From NCBI GenBank assembly GCA_036927565.1, contig JAYESD010000003.1, forward strand, positions 100,921,591-100,985,590: 64,000 nt of DNA, given 5' to 3'. Position numbers and translations under genes: made by a program. Each line of letters begins with the position of its first letter. Positions within the stretch are counted from its first letter, which is position 1. Shown piece after piece: positions 11,569 through 23,190 of the stretch. The notes below the pieces were generated by a model. It was not told the DNA's origin, ran no database searches, and saw only the letters and a program-made list of their open reading frames with translations. The stretch comes from Tuctoria greenei (Eukaryota; Streptophyta; Magnoliopsida; Poales; Poaceae).

Positions 11569-14500
11569 ATCAAATGGGTCCGCCAGCCAATCATTCTGCC
11601 TAGGAATTCGTTGAAATTTGGTCAGCGGCCTCCCCCTCCCGTACCTTCAGGCATTTTCATTGTCACTGTAACGGCTGTTAAAATTAGGTCCGCTTGTCTA
11701 GGACTTGAGCTTGGTACCAATCCAGAATGATCAACATCGAATCGTGAGCCTAATAGTGAAGCAAATTCAATGAAACAACAATTGGTACCATATGTAAGGA
11801 GCCATAAACTGGATCATTTGGTCATCAAACAGTGCTTTTGAGCTTTCTTTAGGATTTGACTCGAGCAGTTCGGCAGATTCCCACATGTTACGCACATGTT
11901 CGCCACTTTGTTCTCAACTATTCCGATTCTAGCAAATGGAGGCCATTAGATCAAATCCGTAGCACGCACCTTGTAGTTTTAAAGCAGGTGTTGATGGCTA
12001 TTATATCCCAATTTTACCTGTCAATGTAACACAATTATGTGAAGGATAAGTCATTTCTTGAACACATCACCTTTCTACTTAACCTATTTCTACATTTCAT
12101 TGGAAAAATATTGCATGCATGCTTTTTATGCAAGAATTGAGATAAAAGAGGTGGAGCAATCCTAAAAAGCATCATCCCAGCCAATCAAGCACCGCACGTG
12201 GCATCAAATGGATCAAATGGCCCACAAACAGACGTATCGGAAAAGATCTAAAGGTGTATCACCCATATCAGTCAATAGGGCCCACCTGGAAGTGACTTGG
12301 AGAGCACACGAGTAACGGAGCCAAGACAAGGTCTACCAAACACTCTGTTCGGCCAACTAGTTCCTAGCAGCAAACGCGATCAACTTCAATGTGCCGACTC
12401 CCTATAGTGCCCTAATAATGATGAAGACTTATTCACATGCTTTTAGTGGTGGGAACCGATCCTTTTCCATCTATAAATAGGATGCCCTACCCCTCACTTC
12501 ATAAAAACACCACTTGAGCTTCATTCTATTGTATCCACTATTTTCCGTAGTCTTAGAGGAATTTCGGTTGTAGAGAGGAGAGTCTCTAGTCCCTAGTCAA
12601 AATTAGGAAAGGAGTAGAGGGAGTCTCTCTTCCCAATTCCACATTGGAAAAGGTATGGATCATGTATTGCTTCTTGTATTTGTGACTTCATGCATAATAA
12701 AAATGTTATCTTTAGTCTTCCTTTATACATATGCTTGGATGAAGAGTTTCTTGTTTGATTGTGGAGTCCACATATGTTGTAGGAATAGTCTTTATGATTA
12801 TGCCATAATTATCATAATCTATCATCATAAACACTATAAAGACTCACTTTAATCTAATTAGCTATGATATGATCATGTTATTATGAATAATTATGCTATT
12901 TATCAACATTGGTTTCAATGATGATTTCGTTCATTGACTTAGGATGGCTTGTTCCTAGGCTCTTAAGGTATTTACTTAATATGCTAGCAAGGTTCTAGGA
13001 TAGCTAAGTAGCATTGAATGTCTCGTAGATCCACGGATTAAAGAGGTAGACAGTAGGTGGTGACAGCCCTATCTGTCCTTTGTAATCCTCCACATTCGAC
13101 CATGCCACAGGCTCTTGGCGGGAGACGTCCTAGTTTTGCTAGGGGTAAACTCGTGCCCGATGTATTGAAAAACTTAGCATAAATATTCACCATTGACATG
13201 CTCATTACTATCTAACCTAGGATATGTATATGCATATTAGAGGCATTGTAGGAGCTACTGACTAACTCTTAGTCTAATCTCCATAGGACCTATTTATCCC
13301 CCTTAGAATAGATTGCTCTTGTGTGTGTCACACTACCTCCAATTATCTATTATCCATCCTCACTATAATATTACCTCGACAATTCTACCCTTTCCATTTG
13401 ATGATAGCTACACTTCCACCTAGCCTTCCTTTGGGATAAAATAAATGACACCCTTGGAATACTCTTTTAAAGGGAAATGCTACATCGATAGTTTCTATGC
13501 GTTTGCTAAATTTATTTTGTACGTAAGAAACGTCAACAGCAAGCCGAGACAACTTTAGCTAGCAGCCTCTTTTCCTTATGCCTAGATCACCAAAAACAAT
13601 GCTCGACTTGCATGTGTTAAGCATATAGCTAGCATTCCTATTGAGCCAGGATGAAACTCAGATTTTGACTATGATTGGGCTGAACAATGGTAGAACTTGG
13701 TGAATCGGGCCCACTACTAAACATTGATTCGCTCTCCTAACCACTCTTGAAAATGTTAAATACACAGAATTGATCAAAAACTACAAGCAAACACTGACCC
13801 ATCATGTGAAAAGTACACCATTAGAGTGATTGTGCACGTGCTCTGCTGGTTTGACTGATTGTCCGCATCGGATCTCAGGTTCTCTTTTACACTCCGTAAT
13901 TAAGGTTCTTTTCAACTTTCCCTCACGTTACTTGTAAGCTATCAGTCTTGTTTGAACTTTTGGGGTGTGTGATGAATATCCTGCTAGAATCTCAGCTATT
14001 CATGCCACTCCACTTTTGATTGCACAGGGTACATGGCTTTCATTTCAGAGTCAATAGGTTTGTGAGGGGTCTAATGATTTTGGTAAACTCATTGATAAAT
14101 CGTCAACCTAGGCCATGTATATGTATATTAGAGGCATTGTAGGAGCAACTCACTAACTCTTAGTCTAATTTCCATAGGACCTATTGATCCCCCTTAGAAT
14201 AGAATGCTCTTGCGTGAGTCACACTACCTCCAATTATCTATTATCTATCCTCACTAGAATACTACCTAGACCATTTTACCCTTTCCATTTGATGATTGCT
14301 ACCCTTCCACCTAGCCTTCCATTGGGATAAAATATCTGACACCTTGCAATACTTTTTTAAAGGGAAATGCTACATCTTTAGTTTCTGTACGCTTGCGAAA
14401 TTTATTCTGTATGTAAGAAACGTCAACAGCAAGGCGAGGCAACTTTAGCTAGGAGCCTCTTTTCCTTCTGCCAAGCTCCCCAAAAACAATGTTTGACTTG

Positions 14501-14936
14501 CATGTGTTAAGCATATAGATAGTGTTCCTTTTGAGTCAGGATCAAACTCAAATTTTGACTATGATTTGGCTGAATAGTTGTAGAACCTGGTGAATCGGGC
14601 GCACTACTAAACATTGATTCTCTCTCCTAACCACTCTTGAAAATGTTGAATACACGGAATCGATCAAAAACTACAAGCAAGCACTGACCAATCTAGTGAA
14701 AAGTACACCGTTAGAGTGAGTGCGACCGCGCTCTGCTGCTTCGACTGATTGTTCGCATCGGATCTCAGGTTCTCTATTGCAATCCCCGTTTAAGGTTCTT
14801 TTCAACTTTACCTCATGTTACTTGTAAGGTATTGGCCTTGTTTGAACTTTTTGGGTATGTCATGAATATCCCGCTAGAATCTCGACTATTCATGCCACTC
14901 CACTTTTGGTTGCACAGGGTACATGGATTTCATTTC
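11569..14936 (+). mobile_element. Insert in Athila-like pol: 3' part of a plus-strand retrotransposon plus duplicated sequence
   Basis: The Athila-like pol stops making sense at about 11569 and resumes at about 14937. GGAGC is present at both junctions (11564-11568 and 14937-14941), a possible 5-base duplication, although the ends lack TG...CA. The left 420 bases (11569-11988) hold no recognisable gene. They may be the 3' untranslated end of an element whose LTR follows at 11989. The right part is covered by an ~890-bp tandem duplication. The boundaries are my best reading, not proven. Confidence 0.5.
11989..13541 (+). repeat. Athila/Tat-related LTR in plus orientation
   Basis: Starts TGTTGATGGC and ends near AACGTCAACAGCA. 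It has a TATA box CTATAAATAG at about 12471-12480. The stretch 13030-13175 (GTAGGTGGTGACA, CTATCTGTCC, AATCCTCCACATTCGAC, GGGTAAACTCGTGCCC) matches the reverse complement of 40140-40330 in the LTR of the resident Athila-like element. The end (GCTTGCTAAATTTATT, GTAAGAAACG) matches the end of that LTR. It is therefore a related but distinct family inserted in the opposite orientation. No second LTR or primer site is visible next to it. Confidence 0.65.
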
Positions 14937-14990
14937 GGAGCGAAGAGGTTTGTGAGGGGTTTGATGATTTGGAATAATCATTGATAAATC
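13211..14990. repeat. Tandem direct duplication of ~890 bp
   Basis: Copy 1 (about 13211-14101) and copy 2 (about 14102-14990) align end to end at an offset of 889-891 bases with scattered substitutions. The unit includes the last ~330 bases of the plus-strand LTR, ~500 bases of unassigned sequence and ~50 bases of Athila-like pol (RFINEFTKIIRPLTNLL on the minus strand of copy 1). It therefore arose after the LTR had inserted in pol. No gene is seen in the unassigned part. Confidence 0.85.
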
Positions 14991-15669
14991 ATCGATAGAA
15001 CCTCGCATGACCTAAGAAGTTGCGGATTCCCCTAATATTAGCAGGAGGTGGAAGTTGTTCAATATCTTCAATTTTTCCTTGTCTACCTCTATCCCGCTCT
15101 CAAACACTAAGTGTCCAAGAATGATGCCTTCACGTACCATAAAGTGGCACTTCTCTCAGTTAAGCATAAAGTCCTTGTCTAAATTTTCTAAACAATGATC
15201 GGAATTTTTTTCCATAGACGGGAAATATAGACATGATGCACCTTTGGAAATAGGAGGTTGCATTACATGGTCCAAAAGACATTCGCCGGTAGGCATATGT
15301 ACCATATGGGCATGTGAATGTGGTCTGACTTTGATCCTCGGGACGGATGGGAATTTGATGATAGCCGAAATATCCATCAAGGAAACAGAAGAAGGAGTGT
15401 TTTGCCAACCATTCCAACATCTCATAGATGAAGGGTTGTCTAAAATGATGCTTCCTTGTTACCTTGTTGAGATTTCGGTAGTCAATGCACATCCTGGATG
15501 TCGTGACGGTTCGTTGAGGAATTAATTCATTCTTCTCATTTTCAACAATTGTAATTCCTCCCTTATTTGGCACTACATGGATTAGGTTGACCCACTCACT
15601 ATGAGGCACGAGATTTATAATCCCAGCATGAAGGAGTTTCAAGATCTCCTTTTTGACAAGCTCATGCAT
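14937..15669 (-). pseudogene. Athila-like reverse transcriptase with catalytic box deleted
   Basis: RT remnant on the minus strand. The N-terminal part is clear: VKKEILKLLHAGII, HVVPNKGGITIV, RMCIDYRNLNKVTRK, FCFLDGYFGYHQIPI, CPYGTYAYRRMSFGPCNA. After CIMSIF the text jumps directly to VYGK and DHCLENLDK (the latter in another frame), so the segment that should hold the F-x-DD catalytic box is missing near 15215. It resumes with EKCHFMVREGIILGHLVFE and IRNFLGHARFY and then meets the insert near 14937. Clearly dead. Confidence 0.88.
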
Positions 15670-16728
15670 CTCATTATTTAACTGCCGTTGAGGCTCCAGT
15701 GATGTGGTACTTTTGGGGTCAATGGGAATGCGTTGGGTGCAAAGAGCAGGCCTGATGCCCTTGAGGTCTTGGAGTGAGTAGCCAAAGACAGTCCTATGCT
15801 TTTCTAACAGGATATGAGTTTGAGTATTTCCTCATATGAAAGCTTGTCACTTATGATGATAGGGCTTCCAACTCTCCATTTAGAAACGCATAGCGTAGGC
15901 CTGGATGCAAAATCTTCAGCCCAATAGGAGGTTTGAGTGTGGGCTCTTCCTTTGGCATATCAAATGTCTCCTGAAGTTCATCCTCTTCTTGGTTGAAATC
16001 TTCTTCTCCTTCTACTTTAGGAGGCTCCAAATATTTAAGAGTCCTAACCTCCTCAATCGCCTATCTTGGAGGGATGGTTTCACATATGTGTTTTTTGAAA
16101 GAAGAATGAATATGGAAATTTTGTCCCCTCCAAGATTTTTGTTGAGATTTCATTCAGAGGGGAATTCCATCGGAAAATTCTCAATCGGTACCCCAATCAT
16201 AATGTCGAAGTCTTAGACTTTCAACACATGGAAATCAAGAAGAACCTCACCATTTTTTTGTTTAATGATGCTTCTTGCAAGATCCGATATCCTTTAGGAC
16301 TATTTCCAAATGTTTTTCAGAAGGACTTTTGTGTTGGTGCCACTGGCACATCGCCGAAAATGGCGAGAGAAAAAGTATTAGAAATTATATTTGCTCAAAC
16401 AGAGGGATTGTATAGGTCTCACATTGTTCCTCCTCTAATATGACATAGAGTGGTGGCTCAGGGTGAGGTTATCCGAAGGATATCGGGTGAGTTCTCAACC
16501 TTTGTCGTCTATTCCCAACTCAAAATAGAGGTCAACTCCTTGACCATACCTTGGAGGAATACTCCATTAGGCGGGTCAGGTCGAGTTGGAGGCAACGATG
16601 GCTTCCTTTGGTAACAGTACTTTGAGGAACTTCCATAATCTTCAAAAATTTCTTCCTCGAAGTAGAATGGGAACTCCGAATGTTGAATTTCTTCATCCTT
16701 TGATGGTTTAGGTTCGGGAGAGATTCTA
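15670..16728 (-). pseudogene. Athila-like gag-pol linker and protease region (decayed)
   Basis: About 1 kb of heavily decayed coding sequence between gag and RT of the resident element. Short readable pieces in shifting frames include FGYSLQDLKGIRPALCTQRI just before RT and PEPKPSKDEEIQHSEFPFYFEEE near 16650. I cannot point to an intact protease active site. At 16728 it is cut by Tekay-2; the sequence resumes at 39103 after the TTCTA duplication. Confidence 0.7.
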
Positions 16729-19474
16729 TGTGACACCCGGTTCCAAAAAATGAACCAAGTGCAGTATATTTGTGCCTAGGATGTTTAACACACATACGCA
16801 AGTTATTCACGAATGATAAACAGATAATTACCATAGTTCAAATTATTAAATAAGTACTTTTATTACATTATTCAGATAATCCTCAACTTACAACTCTAAT
16901 TAATCTAATTAAGAAAACTAGGCAAACTGAGCATAAGGGTAGTGCAGCTCCAAGCAACACCACAGGCAAAGCTCACAACATCACACAACCTAGAACTCCT
17001 CATCAATGTCATGATACTCCCAATCCTGACTCGCAACTGTTGGTGAGGGGAATTGCAAGGGTGAGTACATGTCGTACTCAGCAAGTGTGGAAAAGTATGA
17101 CATGTAGCTGATACAAATGACGAATATAATAAAGGCTAAGTGCTTAAAAGTACACTAAAACATTTGAAAAGCAATATATTGTATGTATGTCAAGTAAACC
17201 CATCGTAAACCATGTAGTTATCATAATACAAGTCTATATTTCATTACCATCATCCATATACCAGATTTCTCATTACCATTAACCATATCCATTGCCATAA
17301 ACCATAATACCATCCCATATCCCAAGTTTCCTCTAATCATGTAGGTCATCCAGGTGCTCTTAACCCGGAGGTCTGCTATCATGATAGTTTTTAACACACT
17401 ACAGAGGTTGTACCACTTTACCCACAAGTTCGCGATTTCATCACGTCGACGACTAAAGAAACCTCCCTTATGCCAATTACACTTCCTTAGGTGTATGGCC
17501 AAGAGATCACAAAAATAGCCTTTACAAAGGGACTACTAGCATGTACAGACCCACCGAGGTTTCACCGGTGGCGATGCCTCCAACTGAGCACGTCTTCAAC
17601 CAATGTCCCCCTTTTGTGCCATTCGGATCCCAGGGAGTCCCGCCATAATTCCAAACCCAATCCGACTCCCCTTCCCCGGTGCTCCAAATGATCTGCGCAA
17701 TACTAGCAATACTATAAGTAATCAGCTACGCCGCACCCATACTTAGCCTCGTGGTGGCCCTATTGTCCTATCATATTCTCGCATGAACCGGTCCTTAGAT
17801 CTAAGGCAAGCAAACCAGCACAACATCCAACCCAATCCACAAACCATACTTGCTAAGATGACCCATTAGCATATCATATTAACCAGTTCATATTAACCAT
17901 AATCTCATTAATGCATAATTAAATAGTATATCTGTTTCCCTTCCCAATTTATTAAGCAAAGCAAACGTAAAAAGCTCTTCCCGACTCTCTACCATGTATT
18001 CCCAGTGACAAGGGTGGCTAAACAAAGCTAGTAAACTTCCTATTAGAGGAATTCCATCAAATTGACACAAGCATGCAGTTTTGAAAACAAACCATTTATT
18101 GTAAAAACAGGATCAATAGGTTCACGGACACTTGCCTTGCTCCTGAACTTGGTTAGGGTCAAGGACTTCAAATTTGTGGTACTGGTGGTCCTCGATAGCA
18201 CCCTCTATAGCTGCTCCTTCTATTCCGAGCGACGAACATACAAAACAGTAATTACAATCAATAAATGCTCATATATTACTCAATATGACATGACATGCAT
18301 GATTAATGCAATTATGTGGTAAAACTTGTTAATGAGTTGCTGTTAATGTTCATTAACTGGTTTTAATAGTTTTTAATAAGTTTGGATAGGTTTGGAATCG
18401 ATTCGAGTCAATTTGGAATTAATTCAGCACAATTCAGATTCACAAGCCGGACAAGTCAGGTACCAGGGTTGGACTAGTCCGCTCTGGCTAGAACCAGCGA
18501 TTTAGGCTTTTTCTTGATCTACGACAATTTGGAGAGTTGGGGTGGAATTCACGTAATAAAGAGAAAGAACAAGGTGTACAACGTGTTTAGAACTCCAAAG
18601 ATCAAGAATTGAAGAAGAAACTTGAATCTTGACGATCTAGGGTTGGTGATGAAGAGTTGAAGATGAATTGGCGATGAAGAATGCAAAGTCGATGAAGATC
18701 TCGGTCTCTTGATCCTCTTTCGTTTCCTCCTCTTCTTCTTCTTGCTCTAGATCCCCTTCTTCCCGCTTGGCGGCGGCTATCCATGAACTAGGGTGTGGTG
18801 TCCTTTCATTTATGGCTAAGTGGTGAAAATTTGGTGTGTTGGGTTGCTTATATAGAGGTGGAGGTGGTAGGGTTTGATGGAATTCAAGTCTAAGGTGGGT
18901 GGAGGTCGTGTAGGGGTCCCACATGGGCTCCGCAGGGGTTAAGAACGACGTTCATGGGCCCAATTAAGGTAAATACCCAAACACAAGTCATGGAGCAAAA
19001 GATTGAACCCGAGTCGGGCACACCGGACAAGTCCGCTGAGGGGGCCAGACTAGTCCGATGTTGGATAGAGACGAAAATGGATAAGTCCAGTAGGAGGTCC
19101 GAACAAGTACCCTTCTTGTCCAGAGAGGAAAACAGACAAGTCCGGCCTAGATCGGACAAGTCCGAGGATTTGACAACTTATTCGAAAACCGGACCAAATA
19201 TCAGACTAGTTCGCACTCAATCACGGACAAGTCCAGAATGGAACAGAGACTCAATCGGACTAGTCCGTAGCAAAAATGGACAAGTTCGTAGGGGCATCAG
19301 AGAGGGAAACCGGACTAGTTCGGGGTACAAACCGGACAAGTTCGTAGTGATATAGACGTCTAAGTGCTATTTTGCTTCTAATTCATTTTAAACTTGTTCC
19401 TTTTTGTGTTACTTAACTTTAAACATGTTTAAGAACGTATACAATGCCTGATGCATGAAAATGAGGGTGTTACA
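16729..19474 (-). repeat. Tekay-2 3' LTR (LTR3)
   Basis: Ends TGTGACACCC and GGGTGTTACA on the plus strand. The TATA box is at 18846-18857 on the minus strand (CTCTATATAAGC). The palindrome array is at about 19020-19350, with two degenerate copies near 18447-18482 in R/U5. This intact copy gives the empty-site sequence (GGTTAGGGTC near 18150) for the Sirevirus insertion in LTR4. Confidence 0.94.
19020..19350. repeat. U3 palindrome array of LTR3
   Basis: 5-2-5 palindromes, intact at 19024-19035 (AA centre) and 19256-19267 (TA centre), with many degenerate neighbours. Position relative to the TATA box is the same as in Tekay-1. Confidence 0.85.
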
Positions 19475-19488
19475 AACCTACCCCTCTT
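19475..19488 (-). other. Polypurine tract of Tekay-2
   Basis: Minus strand AAGAGGGGTAGGTT directly inside the 3' LTR. One extra T compared with Tekay-1 shifts the frame, so the LTR does not supply the pol stop here. Confidence 0.8.
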
Positions 19489-19489
19489 A

Positions 19490-19806
19490 AAATGAATCTT
19501 GCCCTCGAGATTCGACGCGGAATAGAAGAGATAGGGAAATTCCTTCTTGAGATCATCTCCCGGCTCCCAAGTTGCTTCCGATTCTGTATGATGCTTCCAT
19601 TGTACTTTGCACCATCAAATAACCTTGTTCATTGTGACCCTCTCCTTGGTTTCCATGATTTTGATAGGTTGCTCGCCATAAGCCAAATCTGCCTCTAATT
19701 CCAATTCTTCCATTGGCACTTGTTCTTCTTGTACCCTCAAGCACTTCTTAAGCCGTGAAACATGAAACACATCATGGACGTTTGACGAGTGGGCTGGCAT
19801 TTCCAA
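19490..19806 (-). pseudogene. Tekay-2 integrase tail and chromodomain (broken)
   Basis: Reads MPAHSSNVHDVFHVSRLKKC, then EQPIKIMETKERVTMNKVI, and stops at a TGA where Tekay-1 has CGA (arginine). The change is the kind expected from methylated-CpG decay. The rest of the chromodomain (VQWKHHTESEATWE) continues after that stop. Confidence 0.85.
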
Positions 19807-19812
19807 CTTACA

Positions 19813-20902
19813 CTACTTCTCCTCTTCTATCTAGAACCTTGAATGGCCCAATGTATCAAGGTGCTAGCTTGCCTCTAATATTAAACCTATTATGACCTCT
19901 CATTGATGACACCTTAGGTAAACAAAATCTCCCACTTCAAACGCTAGTTTCCTTCTCGTATTGTCCGTATAGCCTTTTTGCCTTGATTGAGCAGCCCTCA
20001 GGTTTTCATGAATAATCTGGACTTGTTTCTCAGCTTCTTGCAACATGTCAGGTCCAAACACTTTGCTCTCTCCTGGTTCATTCCAAAACAATTGTGTCCT
20101 ACACTTCCTCCCATATAGTGCTTCATAGGGTGACATTTTCAAGCTTGCTTGGTAACTATTGTTATATGAGAATTTTGCATATAGCAAGCTCTTGTCCCAA
20201 CTTCTTTTATGCTTCAAGGCACAAGCTCTTAACATATCCTGTAAAATCTGATTGGTCCTCTCAGTTTGTCCATCCATTTAAGGGTGATATGCTGAGCTAA
20301 AATTCAACCTTGTTCCCAATGCTTCATGCAATTTCTGCCAAAACCTGGAGGTAAGCTGAGAACCTCTGTCCGAGACTATTTTCCTCGAGGCTCTATGTCG
20401 ACACACAATGCGCTCTATATATAGCTATGTCAGCTCCGCGATGGTATAGGTGGTCTTCACGTGTATAATGTGAGCTGACTTGGTCAAACAGTCCACAATT
20501 ACCCATATGGAGTCATAACTGGACTGGGTACGTGGTAAACCAACTATAAAGTCCGTACCAATTTCTTCCCACTTCCATTCCAGAATCTTCAATGGCTGCA
20601 ATAATCCAGCTGGCCTTTGATGTTCCGCCTTGACTCGTTGGCACACATCACACAACGTGACATATTCAGCTATGTTTTTTTAATGCTAGCCCACCAGTAA
20701 GAGGTCTTCAAATCCTAGTACATCTTTGTACAACCGGGATGAATTGAGTATGGCGAGTCATATGCCTCCTTTGTTTCTCGTATATGCTTATCATTGGGTG
20801 CAACAATCCTCTTTCCAAGGCATAAAGTACCATGTTTGTCTTCATCAAATCTGAATTCTCTTTCTTCTCGGGTCCTTTCCTTGATTTCCTGAATTTCCTC
20901 AT
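19813..20902 (-). pseudogene. Tekay-2 integrase (several fragments)
   Basis: Pieces of the same integrase as in Tekay-1: the finger end CDVCQRVKAEHQRPAGLLQP and the core start DFIVGLPRTQSSYDSIWVIVD within 20425-20655, then MDGQTERTNQILQDMLRACA and SYQASLKMSPYEALYGRKC within 19900-20277. The middle of the core (20280-20425) is readable only in other frames. Multiple stops and frameshifts. Confidence 0.85.
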
Positions 20903-21513
20903 TCTTTGTCTGACCTTCTCAGATTTCTTGCTCCAAGGTCAAATTTAACTCTATTATTCCCATCTCATTCACAAATCCAAGATTCAACCATTCAAACTCC
21001 TTGCATAACTTGGATGGTAGCTCTCGGACCGTGAGCGGATGGCTTACTCCTTTCTAACTCAAAGCATCGGCCACTACATTAGCCTTCCCTGGGTGATAGT
21101 TGATCCCCATATAATAATCCTTGATGAGCTCCAACCATCTCGTTGCCTCAAACTCAGATCCGTTTTTGTGAATATGTACTTAAGACTCTTGTGGTCTGTA
21201 TAAATTTCACATCTATGACCAATAATGTAATGTCTCCAAATCTTAAAGGCATGTACCACGTCTGCAAGTTTGAGATCATGCGTTGGATAATTCTGCTCAT
21301 GTTTCTTCAAATGCCTCAATGCGTACGCTACCACTTGACCTTCTTGCATGAGCACACATCCAAGTCCCTGTCTGATGCGTCACAATAAATATCAAAACTT
21401 TTACTCACATCTGGCAATACCAACACATGTGCTGTTGTTAGCCTCTTCTTTAGCTCCTCAAAACTGTCTTGACAAGCTCGAGTCCATTGGAATGCTTTCC
21501 CCTTCATTAACAG
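20903..21513 (-). pseudogene. Tekay-2 RNase H region
   Basis: 21074-21355 reads EGQVVAYALRHLKKHEQNYPTHDL and TDHKSLKYIFTKTDL, the RNase H signature seen in Tekay-1, with a frameshift after LRQR. The catalytic-aspartate segment just upstream (about 21356-21420) is in a different frame. Confidence 0.8.
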
Positions 21514-23190
21514 TTACGTCATTGGCTTGGCTATTTTGGAAAAGTCCTTGATGAACCGGCGGTAATATCCAACCATTCCAAGAAAGCTCCTTGTTTCCTT
21601 GACATTCTGTGGCGGTTCCCATTTCAACACGTCCCTCACCTTTCTGGGGTCAACTGATACTCCTTCGCCTGAGATGATATGAACCAAAAATGACACCTCT
21701 TTCAACCAAAACTGGCACTTGCTGAACTTGGCATGCAATTGATGCCCCCTCAATTTCTACAACGTAAGCCTCAAGTGTTCCTCATGTTCCTCCTCGTTCC
21801 TCGAGTAGATCATAATATCATCAATGAACACCACAACAAACTTGTCCAGGTACTCCATGAAGACCTTATTCATGAGGTACATAAAGTATGCAGGTGCATT
21901 TGTCAATACAAAGGACATCATGGTGTACTCATAAGAACCATACCGTGTCTGAAAAGATGTTTTGGGTATATCCGACGGTCTAATCTTCATTTGAAAGTAT
22001 TCCGACCTCAAATCAATCATGGAGGAAACACAAGCACCCTTCATCTGGTCCAACAAATCCTCTATGTGGGGCAAATTATATTTGTTCTTGATGGTCACCT
22101 CGTTGAGAGCTCGGTAATCCACGCACATCCTTTGTGACCCATCCTTATTATCCACAAAAAGAACAGGTGCTCCCCAAGGTGAATAGCTTGGGCACATAAA
22201 ACCCTTCTCTAGTTGCTCTTGAATCTGGTCCTTGAGCTCCGCTAACTCCTTAGCAGGCATCCTATATAGCCTCTTAGATATAGGTGCAATTCCAGGTATT
22301 AATTCAATAACAAACTCGATATCACAATCGGTTGGAAGACTTGGCAACTTATCTGGAAACACATCTAAGAATTCACACACCACTAGAATCTCCTCAATTG
22401 CTGCGCCGTCCATGTGATTCAGCTCCAATTGCTTCAGTGCATGTTGAGATGCTTCAAATTCTATAGTGATCCCTTCCTCATTGGTCAACTTTACCATTTT
22501 TGTGGCACACTTCATAACTCCATTGTGCTTCCTCAACCAGTCCATACCAAGTATAATATCCAATCCTTGAGAATCCAAAATAATGAGGTTGGCAAAGAAG
22601 TCTACTCCCCTTATTTTAAGGCTTACTTTTAGACATACTATATTTGTCCTCATCTCTCCTCCAGAAGACTTAACCAATAGAGTATACTTCATATGAGAGA
22701 TAGGCAAACTGAACTTGGCAACATATTTCGATGCAATGAATGAATGCGATGCTCCAGAATCAAATAACATAATCGTCAGGTTGGAGTTTGCGAGAAACAT
22801 ACCAACCACCACGTCATCCGCTAGTTGAGCCTCCTCCTTAGAGACATGTTTCACGTTGCCACGAGCAAAATTCTGCTGTCCACGGTTGCCTTGTGGCTTT
22901 CCTCCATTGGGTCTTGGGTTTTGTCTTGGAGTATTTCTTCCTTGACAAAGGCCTGACTTAGGACATTGAGATGAAAAATATCTTGCTTCTCCACATGTAT
23001 AGCACTTCCTAGCTGCACCAGAATTTGGACGGACTTGATTTTGCACATTTGCACCATGAAAATTAGCACGAGGTGCAAAAGGCATTGGAGGCCTAGGTGC
23101 TTCCATGACAGGGTGTTGCTGCACAAACTGAGCTGGGCGCGGTGCATATCCAGGGTGTTGTACATGAGCAGAAGAGCTGTAATAAGGCAC
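21514..23190 (-). pseudogene. Tekay-2 gag C-terminus, protease and reverse transcriptase
   Basis: A 477-residue frame (21757-23190) plus a short continuation (21514-21753). In order: proline-rich gag tail; zinc knuckle CYTCGEARYFSSQCP, in which the usual histidine is replaced by tyrosine; protease LFDSGASHSFIASKY; RT with RMCVDYRALN, SSMIDLRSEYFQMKI, SFVLTNAPAYFMYLMN and VVFIDDIMIYS. The RT-connection piece (KCQFWLKEV, LGMVGYYRRFIKDFSKIAKP) follows after a frame break. The catalytic box is intact, but FSKIDLRSG has become SSMIDLRSE. Unlike Tekay-1, gag and pol are open as one frame across the protease junction. Confidence 0.9.

Noticed and set aside
18637..18924. Minus-strand frames with many acidic and arginine residues near the Tekay LTR TATA box
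   Set aside because: They lie in the transcribed LTR leader, differ between LTR copies and show no conserved protein.
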